A DNA stretch of 64,000 nucleotides from Burkholderiales bacterium (GTDB taxonomy: Bacteria > Pseudomonadota > Gammaproteobacteria > Burkholderiales > Burkholderiaceae_D): assembly GCA_016200895.1 (NCBI GenBank), contig JACQDX010000104.1, positions 62,001 through 126,000 on the forward strand. Direction: 5' to 3'. Both the position numbers and the translations under genes were made by a program. Below, piece after piece: positions 42,563-51,301 of this stretch (its first letter is position 1; every line of letters starts with the position of its first letter). The notes under the pieces are model-generated. The model was not told the origin of the DNA. It saw only the letters and a program-made list of their open reading frames with translations, and did not search any database.

Positions 42563-42640
42563 CTCAGATTCTGTGGTACTTTACGGAAGTCGTAAACCGC
42601 CACAGAATCTGAGATTTTTGCCGCAGTAGTTGATTTTCTT
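42563..42640. repeat. Two IS21-like terminal units head to head (inverted repeat plus tandem 21-bp unit)
   Basis: CTCAGATTCTGTGG (42563-42576) with TTTACG (42580-42585) is mirrored by CGTAAA (42591-42596) and CCACAGAATCTGAG (42600-42613) about a common centre. On the right the element continues as two exact 21-base units at 42599 (GCCACAGAATCTGAGATTTTT) and 42620 (GCCGCAGTAGTTGATTTTCTT). They match the units at 16424 and 16445. No transposase is present. Confidence 0.6.
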
Positions 42641-42758
42641 GAGAGAAAATGCGCTCGTATTGTCGCCTTTTGTTTCAATGAGAAGTGTATGATTTTAACG
42701 GGTATTTTTTGTTGAAGTTGGATACTGGTCAGACCAGGCATCCTTTGGTGCCAGTTAT

Positions 42759-43547
42759 TCACGTTGGCAACAGCATGACCAGTTTCAAGTCATGCCGTTT
42801 CGCCAAATGAAATGTCGTTTGGTCGAACGTCAACATCCCCTGCACCGGATGAGAAAAGCTACGCTTACCACCCTCTCGCCCCACCACATGTTGCGAGGTC
42901 CACAACTGCCGAAACGTATTGCTTGTTTCTGCCAAAGCTGCAATCAATCCGGCCAATGGCTCCTGATCAGCATATTTTCCGCAGTCGGCGCGGAACTCTG
43001 CCACCAGCCGTTCGGCACGGTATGGCCAGTCGACAATCAACTTGCGCGCCGTCCGCTCCTGAAACATGAACTGCAATAGATTCGGCCGCGCTGTCGAGCC
43101 TGTTAAAGGACTAGAGCCGCAATTGAGCCAACCGACAAACAAGTCGCTGGCGGCGCGATTCCACGCCACAGCGTCCCATTGTCGGTTCAAGATATAGGCT
43201 GGTACTTTAATTGTATCGACTATCGTGCCAAGTCCTTCGGCGGGTTCCATGCCATTAGTCGCCAGTTCCGGATCAAGTTTTTCTGCCACGCCAAACAGAT
43301 ATGCGCGTTCGGCAACGGTCAAATGCATCACATTCGCCAATTTCCCTAGCATCTTGCCTGATGCCGACACTGGCCGGCCTTGTTCTAGCCAGGTAAGCCA
43401 GGTAGGACTAACCTCACATAACTGCGCCAATTCCTCACGGCGAAGCCCTGGTGTGCGTCGTCTGCCACCGTCCGGTAAGCCGACGTCGACGGGCTTGATG
43501 CGTTCGCGATGTGCGCGAATGAATTCACCTAGCTTATTGTTCTGCAT
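42759..43547 (-). CDS. XRE-family regulator with MmyB-like ligand domain
   Basis: The protein has 262 residues. The N-terminal HTH_31 (GEFIRAHRERIKP..RRTPGLRREELAQLCEVSPTWLTWLEQGRPVSAS) is followed by the MmyB-like domain (VPAYILNRQWDAVAWNRAASDLFVGW, then FRADCGKYADQEPLAGLIAAL and HPVQGMLTFDQTTF). That domain belongs to a PAS-like fold reported to bind fatty acids. It is divergent from the methyltransferase at 43669. TATAAT on the minus strand (43585-43590) is a likely -10 box for it. Confidence 0.9.
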   Translation of the reverse strand: MQNNKLGEFIRAHRERIKPVDVGLPDGGRRRTPGLRREELAQLCEVSPTWLTWLEQGRPVSASGKMLGKLANVMHLTVAERAYLFGVAEKLDPELATNGMEPAEGLGTIVDTIKVPAYILNRQWDAVAWNRAASDLFVGWLNCGSSPLTGSTARPNLLQFMFQERTARKLIVDWPYRAERLVAEFRADCGKYADQEPLAGLIAALAETSNTFRQLWTSQHVVGREGGKRSFSHPVQGMLTFDQTTFHLAKRHDLKLVMLLPT

Positions 43548-43584
43548 ATCAGGATGTTTTGTGGGGAAGTGTTAATTGGTAATT

Positions 43585-43590
43585 ATTATA
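43585..43590 (-). promoter_or_regulatory. Probable -10 box of the XRE/MmyB gene
   Basis: A perfect TATAAT on the minus strand, with a weak upstream TAACAA at 18 bases. Two GGATAA direct repeats (43594, 43617) flank the divergent promoter region and could be regulator sites. Confidence 0.4.
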
Positions 43591-43668
43591 CTAGGATAAC
43601 TTATTGACTTGTTACAGGATAAATGAGCGCATATCCTGAACTCCTCTAACCCAACAGGAGAATAAGAC

Positions 43669-44430
43669 ATGAAACAACAAGCCCTCGTCACCCAGCAATT
43701 CGGTAATACCGCCGAAGCCTATCTCTCTAGCACCGTACATGCCACTGGCGCGGATCTCTGCGCCCTGCAAAGAATTGCCATTCGCTATCCAATGCCGAAA
43801 ATACTGGACCTTGGTTGCGGTGCAGGCCACGTCAGCTTCGCTGTTGCGACGAACGCGGACTCGGTGATTGCCTACGATGTCTCGGAGCAAATGCTCGAAG
43901 TCGTGGCGAATGCTGCCAAGGAGAAGAATCTCGGGAATATACAGACGCAACAAGGATGCGCGGAGAGTTTGCCATTTGCGGACGGTAGTTTTGACATAGT
44001 AATCACGCGCTTTTCAGCTCATCACTGGCAAGACGTACCGACAGCACTCAAGGAAGTTCACCGCGTATTGCGTTACGGTGGCGTGTTCGTCGTCATCGAC
44101 ATCGTTGCGCCGGAAACGGCCTTGTACGACACCACTTTACAAGCTGTCGAACTATTGCGTGACAGCTCGCATGTGCGCGACTATCGCGTCTCTGAGTGGT
44201 CAGCCATGTTAGACGCAGCGGCTTTTTCGCATGCGTACAGCAGCGGATGGAAACTGGTCATGCAGTTCGAGCAGTGGATCGGGCGGATGCGCACGCCAAC
44301 TGAACGGGTACAAGCAATTCACTCCCTGTTCGACAGTGGATCAGAAGAGGTATCCGCGTACTTCATGGTACAGGACGATCATTCGTTTTCTATCGATGCA
44401 GCTCTATTCGAGGCGAGACGGGTAAGCTAA
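43669..44430 (+). CDS. Class I SAM-dependent methyltransferase (UbiE/type 11)
   Basis: The protein has 253 residues. SAM-binding motif I KILDLGCGAGHVSFAVA (about residue 45), acidic loop VIAYDVSEQML, motif AESLPFADGSFDIVITRFSAHHW and post-motif ALKEVHRVLRYGGVFVVIDIV are all present. The substrate is unknown. CAGGAG lies upstream of the ATG. It is divergent from the XRE/MmyB regulator, a common layout for target and regulator. Confidence 0.88.
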   Translation: MKQQALVTQQFGNTAEAYLSSTVHATGADLCALQRIAIRYPMPKILDLGCGAGHVSFAVATNADSVIAYDVSEQMLEVVANAAKEKNLGNIQTQQGCAESLPFADGSFDIVITRFSAHHWQDVPTALKEVHRVLRYGGVFVVIDIVAPETALYDTTLQAVELLRDSSHVRDYRVSEWSAMLDAAAFSHAYSSGWKLVMQFEQWIGRMRTPTERVQAIHSLFDSGSEEVSAYFMVQDDHSFSIDAALFEARRVS

Positions 44431-44549
44431 AAACAGCAGCCTTCGAAAAGGTGACTCCACAAGCGGCTAATTTATTCATGTGTACACGAGCACATCATAA
44501 AGTATGTCGAAAATATATCGTCAGCATCAAATCACAAGAATCGCACTTC

Positions 44550-45503
44550 ATGCCTCAAGACATATCGAAAGTATCTCAGACACTATCCATTTCGCCTGTT
44601 ACAAGATGTTCTTCTGTTTTGACTACTACATTTGCACCTTTGTGGGCTGTGATGATTTGGTCTGGCAATACGGTTGTGACCAAGGCAGCATCTGTCGCCA
44701 TAGAACCTGCATCGATAGTGTTTTATAGATGGTTGCTCGCCTTTTTTGTACTGAGCGTTTTTGTTGGAAAAGAGGTATGGAAAAACCGGATTTGTGTTGC
44801 ACGAAATTGGCACAAATTGATGCTATTGAGTGCATTGGGAATGGTGGTCTACCAAGGATTGGCCTACCAGGCCGCCAAAACTACGTCGGCTATCAATATG
44901 GGATTTATCATATCGCTGGCTCCTTTAATTTCAGCACTGTTGGCTAGTGCAATTTCTATGGAAACAGTAGGCCGCCATACACTTGCAGGAGCAGTTGTTT
45001 CTTTGATCGGCTTGAGCTTCCTGATATCGAAAGGGCATCCCTTGCTTTTGATAGCTGAAGGTATCCGACCAGGGGATATGTTGATGCTGGTCGCGATTTG
45101 TGCCAATGCGCTCTATGGCCACTTGCTTAAGCGCTGGGCGATACCATTGACAACCTGGCAGCAACTGCATGTACAAGTTGCTTGTGCCGTCCTGATGTCC
45201 TTGCCATTTTACTTGCTCAATCCGATATCCCCGATCACTGCAGCTAACGCAACATTGATACTCTACGCTGGAATTCCGGCTTCAATTGGGGCTCCTTTTT
45301 TCTGGATGAAAGGTATCAAGCATATGGGGGCAGCAAGAACATCACTTTTTATGAATCTGATACCCGTGCTTGTTACCGCGGTAGCTTGTTCATTCCTGGG
45401 CGAACAGTTGCACGTTTATAATGCTGTGGGAGGGGCTATTGTATTGCTGGGCGTTGCTTTGGGTCTTCACCCGCGGTATGCTGTTGACACCGCAATAAAA
45501 TAA
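44550..45503 (+). CDS. EamA/DMT-superfamily transporter
   Basis: The protein has 317 residues with ten hydrophobic segments in two EamA halves (FAPLWAVMIWSGNTVVTKAA at the start, GAVVSLIGLSFLISKG ending the first half, GAARTSLFMNLIPVLVTAVACSFLGEQ in the second). It is probably an inner-membrane exporter of metabolites or amino acids. I use the ATG at 44550 because earlier codons are hydrophilic and the first TM follows; the frame runs to 44451 and no ribosome site settles the start. It follows the methyltransferase by 119 bases. Confidence 0.83.
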   Translation: MPQDISKVSQTLSISPVTRCSSVLTTTFAPLWAVMIWSGNTVVTKAASVAIEPASIVFYRWLLAFFVLSVFVGKEVWKNRICVARNWHKLMLLSALGMVVYQGLAYQAAKTTSAINMGFIISLAPLISALLASAISMETVGRHTLAGAVVSLIGLSFLISKGHPLLLIAEGIRPGDMLMLVAICANALYGHLLKRWAIPLTTWQQLHVQVACAVLMSLPFYLLNPISPITAANATLILYAGIPASIGAPFFWMKGIKHMGAARTSLFMNLIPVLVTAVACSFLGEQLHVYNAVGGAIVLLGVALGLHPRYAVDTAIK

Positions 45504-45663
45504 AAAGACAGCGGCACCATAAGAGCGACCAGCTCAAAACCTTCCTTATCTTTGCTATCAAATGCTGCTGATGGCGGACTACAGTACAGATTTGTCGATG
45601 CTGAAAAAAGAACAGAAATAGTGTCGTGCTTAGCAATTTTAATGGTGCAAGTTCTGATGCTTT

Positions 45664-46575
45664 TCAGTGGATATGTCGATTGACAGCATGTATTGCTTGC
45701 TCTTCGATGTAATGCCATAGCAATTGAGCCACAGGTCCGTGGGGTATGTTGCGGTTACGGGCAGCAACGAGGCGTATCTGTCCGCCTTGAAGATATTTGC
45801 CTTTGATCGAAATCAAACTTCCTTTGCGCAAGTCGTTTTCAATCAGGAAATCTGGCATGTGCCCCCAACCCATTCCTTGAAGAATAATTTCTTTTTTCAT
45901 CAGTTGGTCGCTGACTGTCCAGCTTCTTGCCCCATCCATCACGTAGTAGTCGCGGGGCTGGGAGTGTGTGGCAGTATCGCGGATGACGCACTGCACGTAG
46001 TCTCGCATCTGTTCAGGTGAAATGGCGTCTGTGACGGGGAATGACAGAAACGAGGGGGCAACAACCGGAAGTAGTTTGACGCTTTGTAAATCTATGTATT
46101 CCAGACCGGGATTGGCTGTATCTACATGGTGAAAGATCAGGTCAGCGTCGCCGTCATTAAGGCGTTCCCACGGGCCGGAAATGGCTTCAAAATGCAAATG
46201 TAGCCTTGTGCCGGGGCAGCCATCGAAAAATCTCCGCAACAAACTCAGCGTTTTTGTCAGAGGGCACAAATCTCCAATCACTATACGCAACTCTGCCTCC
46301 GCACCCATGGAGAGTTGCGTAACGTGATTCTCCAGCTTTCCATACTCCTGAAGAAATACACGGGTACGTTCATGGAACGAACGTCCGGCGTCCGTCACCT
46401 TCACGCGATAGCTGCTTCTGTCCAGAAGGCTCACACCTACCTGTGCTTCGAGACTCTTGACTGCAGCGAAGACAGTGGGTTGTGAACGACACAGTTGATC
46501 CGCAGCAGCCTGAAAGCTTCCTTGGCTTACCACGGCATCAAAGCATCGCAGTTGGTGGAGAGTCAGCTTATTCAT
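45664..46575 (-). CDS. LysR-family transcriptional regulator
   Basis: The protein has 303 residues. The HTH reads MNKLTLHQLRCFDAVVSQGSFQAAADQLCRSQPTVFAAVKSLEAQVGVSLLDRSSYRVKVTDAG. The effector domain follows (RIVIGDLCPLTKTLSLLRRFFDGCPGTRLHLHFEAISGPWERLNDGDADLIFHH). It is divergent from a quinone oxidoreductase gene and separated by an AT-rich region with a T-N11-A palindrome, so that gene is its likely target. Confidence 0.9.
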   Translation of the reverse strand: MNKLTLHQLRCFDAVVSQGSFQAAADQLCRSQPTVFAAVKSLEAQVGVSLLDRSSYRVKVTDAGRSFHERTRVFLQEYGKLENHVTQLSMGAEAELRIVIGDLCPLTKTLSLLRRFFDGCPGTRLHLHFEAISGPWERLNDGDADLIFHHVDTANPGLEYIDLQSVKLLPVVAPSFLSFPVTDAISPEQMRDYVQCVIRDTATHSQPRDYYVMDGARSWTVSDQLMKKEIILQGMGWGHMPDFLIENDLRKGSLISIKGKYLQGGQIRLVAARNRNIPHGPVAQLLWHYIEEQAIHAVNRHIH

Positions 46576-46583
46576 GATAGTAA

Positions 46584-46602
46584 AAATAAATGATGTTTAT
46601 TT
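46584..46602. promoter_or_regulatory. Putative LysR-type operator
   Basis: AAATAAA-TGATG-TTTATTT is a perfect inverted repeat containing TAAATGATGTTTA (T-N11-A). It lies just upstream of the LysR start and between it and the divergent oxidoreductase. Confidence 0.5.
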
Positions 46603-46673
46603 GAATTTGTAAATATAAATAAATTAACTGCATTGGTAAAGTCCTGTCGACCAACAACATGGGAGTCGGAAAA

Positions 46674-47654
46674 ATGAAAGCAATCGTTATCAAGCAGTAC
46701 GGTGGTCCAGAGGTGCTGGTGGTAGAGGAACGTCCAATACCACAACCCAAGGAAGGGCAAGTATTGATTGAGGTCAAAGCATTCGGCATCAATCAAGCGG
46801 AGATTTATTTTCGTACGGGTGCTTGGGGGGAGGTTGCAGAAATCAGCGGTATTGAGTGTGCTGGTGTAGTTAAGTCAGACCCATCCGGTCAATTTCAACC
46901 AGGACAAAAAGTCGTCGCAATTGTTGGGGGCATGGGAAGAAGCATCAATGGCAGTTATTCGGAATACCTTGTCGCACCACTAAGCAATGTCGCTACTGTG
47001 GCCACTCAGCTTGCTTGGGAACATCTGGCGGCAATTCCGGAGTCATATGCCACGGCATGGAGTTGCCTGCACGGGAATCTCTCACTCCAGCCTGGCCAGA
47101 CCCTGATGATACGGGGTGCTACTTCTTCTCTTGGGCAAGCGGCGGTTAATATTGCGGCCCATTTTGGGGCGAATGTTATCGCCACGACGCGCAATCCAGG
47201 CCGCGAGGATTATCTCAAAGCAATTGGCGCCAATAAAGTTTTGATTGAAGCACCGGATATCAAAGCGCGCTTGACAGAGCATCACGCTGCTGGTGTAGAT
47301 GCAGTACTGGATCTGATTGGCAATTCCACGGTACTGGCTTCGCTTGCCATGACAGGTAGAAATGGACGTGTTTGCCTGGCCGGTTTTCTTGGCGGTGGTG
47401 GCCCGCTCACCGAGCTTGAGCCGGTGTACCAGATTCCCAGTGGGCGTCATTTCAGCGTGTTTGCGAGTGCCCTGGCGATAGGCAGCGCTGAATTTCCCAT
47501 GGCTGAAATTCCCTTCCAGGAAATCGTAGATCTTGTCGCACTGAACACCTATCAAGCTATGCCAGCTCGCGTATTTGACTTTAACGACATTCAGGAAGCT
47601 CATCGCATGCTTGAGTCGGGTCAGGCCAATGGAAAGATTGTGATTCGTGTTTGA
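46674..47654 (+). CDS. Quinone oxidoreductase-family MDR protein
   Basis: The protein has 326 residues. The N-terminal GroES-like domain (MKAIVIKQYGGPEVL, FGINQAEIYFRTGAW) leads to a Rossmann domain with MIRGATSSLGQAAVNIAAHFGANVIATTRN and a GVDAVLDLIGNST segment. These are typical NADPH:quinone oxidoreductase (zeta-crystallin) features, without zinc ligands. The ATG at 46674 follows GGAG by eight bases; an ATG five codons upstream is possible. A divergent LysR gene probably regulates it. Confidence 0.88.
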   Translation: MKAIVIKQYGGPEVLVVEERPIPQPKEGQVLIEVKAFGINQAEIYFRTGAWGEVAEISGIECAGVVKSDPSGQFQPGQKVVAIVGGMGRSINGSYSEYLVAPLSNVATVATQLAWEHLAAIPESYATAWSCLHGNLSLQPGQTLMIRGATSSLGQAAVNIAAHFGANVIATTRNPGREDYLKAIGANKVLIEAPDIKARLTEHHAAGVDAVLDLIGNSTVLASLAMTGRNGRVCLAGFLGGGGPLTELEPVYQIPSGRHFSVFASALAIGSAEFPMAEIPFQEIVDLVALNTYQAMPARVFDFNDIQEAHRMLESGQANGKIVIRV

Positions 47655-47776
47655 TGAAAATTATCAGTCCCTTGATTTTTGAGCAGCCAGATAAACATTG
47701 ACTGTGTGCTATTAATGCTGCTGTCCGGCTAATCCTGGTCCAGCGTGTGTTGACGTGCTTGCAGATTGACGTAAAA

Positions 47777-47824
47777 AAACCGCAGTAAAAGTGGCTTTTT
47801 CTTCCCCACTGTTTACTGCGGTTT
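47777..47824. terminator. Bidirectional terminator between convergent genes
   Basis: A 13-bp perfect stem (AAACCGCAGTAAA with TTTACTGCGGTTT) with an inner GTGG/CCAC extension and a T-rich loop. A runs and T-rich flanks serve both strands. It separates the oxidoreductase gene and the convergent MFS gene. Confidence 0.88.
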
Positions 47825-47854
47825 CGTCACTGAATCAATAAATGCTGCAACACC

Positions 47855-49135
47855 TCACTGCAAATTACGCATGCGTGCACGCATAGGTTTGAGTACAGCC
47901 AGCGCCATGATGGCAGCCAGGGCATTCAAGCCTGCGGCTATGTAGAACACTTCGTGCCAGCCTTTATAGGCCTCTACTACATACACAGACAGTGGCACCA
48001 GCAAGGATGCAGTACCCTTGGCGGTGTAGAGCAGGCCGGCATTTGTTGCGGCAAATTTACTGCCAAAGGTGTCGCCGCAAGTGGAAGGGAATAGGCTGTA
48101 GATTTCTCCCCAACCAAAAAATACCAGGCCAGTCAGCAAGACGAAAAGGACAGGGTCTTTACCAAAGATGCTCAGTGCCAGTATACCTACCGCTTCCATG
48201 GAAAAGGCAATGAACATGGTGTTTTCACGACCGATATTGTCGGATACCCAGCCAAAGAATGGACGGGTGATTCCATTGAAAATACGGTCCAGGGACAGGG
48301 CGAAGGTCAGGGCAGGCAAGGTGAAGCCTATCATCGATACCGGAATATCAGCGATTTTGAAATCTTTGGCGATAGGGGCTAGTTGTGCCGTGGCGACCAG
48401 GCCACCAGCAGCCATCATGACGAACATCAGGTACATGACCCAGAACACCGGCGTCTTGATCATTTGCTTCCAGGTGAAATCTACCTTGGTCTGGCTGACG
48501 CGTGCCGCTGGTGCTGCGGTAGTCGGGTCAGTCTTTGGCGTGCTCAGCAAAAAGGACAGCAAAAATACTACCAGGCCCTGGCCCAGGCCAAAATACAGGA
48601 AGGCTGATTCATAGCCGCTGTTCTTGATCATGGCTGAAATAGGGATGATGGTCAGTGCTGACCCCATGCCAAATCCGGCGGCGGTCAGACCTGCTGCCAG
48701 CCCGCGGCGGTCCGGGAACCATTTGAGCGCATTACCCACACAGGTGCCATATACCGTGCCAGCACCAATACCGCCGATTGCTGCAGCGATATACAGCATC
48801 GTCAATGAATCTGCATGGGCATTCATGAACCAGGCCAGGCCTATCAGCAAACCACCGACCAGCACTACCGGGCGGGGACCGAATTTATCAACGAGGTAGC
48901 CTTCTACAGGCACCAGCCAGGTTTCGGTAAGCACAAAGATGAAAAATGCGACTTGTATGGCTTTACGGCCCCAGTGGTATTTTTGATCCAGAGGATCAAC
49001 AAACAAGGTCCAGCCGTATTGAAGATTGGCGATCATCGCCATGCAAATAATGCCTAGCAATAATTGTAGCCAGCGGTACTGTGAGGCGGTTTCCACCAGA
49101 GGAAGTTCTGGCTTGAGGGATATTTCCGGAGTCAT
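47855..49135 (-). CDS. OFA-family MFS transporter (oxalate/formate antiporter-like)
   Basis: The protein has 426 residues and twelve predicted TM segments. The family pattern is clear: WLQLLLGIICMAMIANLQYGWTLFVDPL in TM1, FFIFVLTETWLVPVEGYLVDKFGPRPVV after TM2, GIGAGTVYGTCVGNALKWFPDRRGLAAGL in TM4-5, and YSLFPSTCGDTFGSKFAATNAGLLYTAKG later. OFA members exchange oxalate for formate or move other monocarboxylates. It is divergent from an FAH/reductase/acyl-CoA ligase cluster, with repeat copy 3 between them. The oxalate role is a family-based possibility only. Confidence 0.87.
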   Translation of the reverse strand: MTPEISLKPELPLVETASQYRWLQLLLGIICMAMIANLQYGWTLFVDPLDQKYHWGRKAIQVAFFIFVLTETWLVPVEGYLVDKFGPRPVVLVGGLLIGLAWFMNAHADSLTMLYIAAAIGGIGAGTVYGTCVGNALKWFPDRRGLAAGLTAAGFGMGSALTIIPISAMIKNSGYESAFLYFGLGQGLVVFLLSFLLSTPKTDPTTAAPAARVSQTKVDFTWKQMIKTPVFWVMYLMFVMMAAGGLVATAQLAPIAKDFKIADIPVSMIGFTLPALTFALSLDRIFNGITRPFFGWVSDNIGRENTMFIAFSMEAVGILALSIFGKDPVLFVLLTGLVFFGWGEIYSLFPSTCGDTFGSKFAATNAGLLYTAKGTASLLVPLSVYVVEAYKGWHEVFYIAAGLNALAAIMALAVLKPMRARMRNLQ

Positions 49136-49309
49136 GCGCCTGTCCTTTAATCAAAATCTGAGAGGTGAATAGAAGCAATGCTGGGTGAGGCTAAAGGTAC
49201 ATAATGATATGCAAAAATTTTGTCGAATTTGCTAGCCGATTCGACTAGACTATCATAAGTCATTTAAAGCTATTTAACAAAAATACCTTTAGCATATGCT
49301 TATTTGTCA

Positions 49310-49408
49310 GGACTTACGCAAAATTGTCCCAGCAAGGCGTAGCGACGAAGACAGTACTTTAGTACGGCAAGGAGCTGCAACGCAGCTGGGGCGGTTTTGC
49401 GTGAGTCC
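49310..49408. repeat. Inverted-repeat element, copy 3 (99 bp)
   Basis: It has the same ends and core as the 5225 copy (GGACTTACGCAAAA start, AGCTGCAACGCAGCT hairpin, GTACTTTAGTAC palindrome). The right end differs by one base (GTGAGTCC instead of GTAAGTCC). It sits between the MFS and the FAH genes. Confidence 0.85.
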
Positions 49409-49448
49409 TATTTGTTAAGAAGTTAAATCCGCTCCATACCTTATCGAT

Positions 49449-50237
49449 ATGACACATTGGCTACGCTTTGAACATGAAAATCAATCTGGCTTTGGTAGTC
49501 TTGAGGCTGGCATCATCACCGTCTGCGAAGGTGATTTATTTACAAATCCCATACCCACAGGACAGACGCTGCCACTGAGTGAAGTGCGCTTGCTCACGCC
49601 CAGCCAGGCTTCAAAAATGATAGGCTTGTGGAATAATTACCACGAGCTGGCAGACAAACTGGGGCAAGCGATTCCTGCCGAGCCTTTGTACTTCATCAAG
49701 GCTTCCAACTCTTACCTGCCGCATGACGGCATCATCAAACGTCCACCTGGATACAAAGGCAAAACCCTGTACGAAGGTGAGCTGGGCATTGTCATAGGCA
49801 AGACCTGCAGCAACGTAGATAAGGAGGTGGCAGCCGCCAGTATTTTCGGCTACACCTGTGTCAACGATGTGACAGCGCTGGAATTGCTGCAGCGTGATAC
49901 GACATTTGCCCAGTGGTGCCGGGCCAAGAGCTGCGACAGTTTTGGTGTGTTCGGGCCTGTGATTGCTACCGGGCTGGACCCACAAGCGCTGACAGTCAAA
50001 ACATTTTTAAATGGCAAGGAGCGGCAAAATTATCTCTGCCGCGATATGATCTTTGCCCCAGCACAGATCGTCAGCATGATTTCACGCGAGATGAGTTTGT
50101 TTCCTGGTGACGTCATCGCCTGCGGTACATCAACCGGCGCTGGCCCCATGCGTAGCGGCCAGGTGGTAGAAGTTGTGATAGATGGCATAGGCAGTTTGCG
50201 GAATAGTTTTGACAGTCTTGAGGATAAAAATATATGA
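49449..50237 (+). CDS. Fumarylacetoacetate hydrolase family protein
   Basis: The protein has 262 residues with the FAH fold: metal-site Glu residues in KTLYEGELGIVIGK, then FGYTCVNDVTALELLQRD and the SLFPGDVIACGTSTGAGPM signature near the end. The family hydrolyses or decarboxylates beta-keto acids and similar (acylpyruvate hydrolase, oxaloacetate decarboxylase). The substrate is not set. It overlaps the next gene by four bases (ATGA), so it is coupled to the dehydropantoate-reductase-like gene. Confidence 0.88.
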   Translation: MTHWLRFEHENQSGFGSLEAGIITVCEGDLFTNPIPTGQTLPLSEVRLLTPSQASKMIGLWNNYHELADKLGQAIPAEPLYFIKASNSYLPHDGIIKRPPGYKGKTLYEGELGIVIGKTCSNVDKEVAAASIFGYTCVNDVTALELLQRDTTFAQWCRAKSCDSFGVFGPVIATGLDPQALTVKTFLNGKERQNYLCRDMIFAPAQIVSMISREMSLFPGDVIACGTSTGAGPMRSGQVVEVVIDGIGSLRNSFDSLEDKNI

Positions 50238-51235
50238 AGATAGCGGTAGTGGGTGCAGGCGCAATTGGCGGCTTCCTGGCAGTAAAACTTGCGCAGGCAG
50301 GGCACGAGGTCAGCGTCGTGATACGCGGGGCCAATTTGCAGGCCGTGCGTGAAAGCGGCATGAAACTGATCATGGATGATGGCAGCGAACATGTGGCGAA
50401 AATTTTCGCTACAGACCGCATTGCCGATTTGCCTGTGCAAGATGTCATCATCCTTGGCATGAAGGCGCACCAGGTCGCTGCAGTGGCTGCTGACATACCC
50501 GCTTTGCTGGGGCCAGAATCCATTGTGGTGACAGCGCAGAACGGTGTACCCTGGTGGTATTTTCACAAGCACGGTGGCGAATATGAAGGGCGACGGGTGG
50601 AAGCGGTAGACCCAGGTGGCGTGGTATCTGCCCACATAGCCGTGGACAAAGTAATAGGCTGCATTATCTATCCCGCCTGTGAAATCATTGTGCCTGGTGT
50701 CATCAAGCATATAGAAGGCAACCGCTTTTCACTGGGCGAGATTGATGGCAGCGATACGCCACGCGTACGTGAGCTGGCGGATGCCCTGCGCCAGGCTGGT
50801 TTCAAGGCCCCGATCTCGTCTGACATCCGTTCAGAAATCTGGCTCAAACTCTGGGGCAACCTGAGTTTCAACCCCATCAGTGCGCTGACCCATGCAACAC
50901 TGGTAGATATCTGCGAATTTGCACCTGTACGCGAACTGGTGGCGCGCATGATGCGTGAAGGGCAGGTAATAGGGGAAAAGCTGGGTGTGAATTTCAAGGT
51001 CAGCATAGACAAGCGTATCGCGGGTGCTGCCGCTGTTGGTAAACACAAGACTTCTATGCTGCAGGATATTGAAGCTGGCCGCCCCATAGAGCTTGAGGCA
51101 CTGGTGGGCACCGTCATAGAAATGGGCAAGATCACTGACACGCCAACCCCGAATATAGAAGCGGTGTATGCACTGACTGCGCTGCTGGCGCACACGGTGC
51201 ATGAACAAAATGGCAAACTGCGCATACAGCAATGA
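50234..51235 (+). CDS. 2-dehydropantoate 2-reductase family protein (ApbA/PanE)
   Basis: The protein has 333 residues. The N-terminal Rossmann motif is KIAVVGAGAIGGFLAVKLAQAGHEV. The middle has AQNGVPWWYF, and the catalytic-Lys region is SEIWLKLWGNLSFNPISALTHATL. The C-terminal ApbA_C domain with HKTSMLQDIEAGRPIELEALVG follows. True pantothenate genes are rarely in such a setting, so the substrate may be another alpha-keto acid of the same cluster. Its start overlaps the FAH gene. Confidence 0.87.
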   Translation: MKIAVVGAGAIGGFLAVKLAQAGHEVSVVIRGANLQAVRESGMKLIMDDGSEHVAKIFATDRIADLPVQDVIILGMKAHQVAAVAADIPALLGPESIVVTAQNGVPWWYFHKHGGEYEGRRVEAVDPGGVVSAHIAVDKVIGCIIYPACEIIVPGVIKHIEGNRFSLGEIDGSDTPRVRELADALRQAGFKAPISSDIRSEIWLKLWGNLSFNPISALTHATLVDICEFAPVRELVARMMREGQVIGEKLGVNFKVSIDKRIAGAAAVGKHKTSMLQDIEAGRPIELEALVGTVIEMGKITDTPTPNIEAVYALTALLAHTVHEQNGKLRIQQ

Positions 51236-51301
51236 ATGAACTCACTGCCTGAAAAATGTTCTGCCAGGTTTCCTGCTTTATTTTTATCATAGAAAGTAAT
51301 C

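Noticed and set aside
42487..42762. 91-codon minus-strand frame at the IS-like inverted repeat
   Set aside because: Its only distinctive part (RKVPQNLRGKLT) is the translation of the 21-bp repeat units, which also gives RKVPRKLRQEFT at 22.5 kb. It is not a protein signal.
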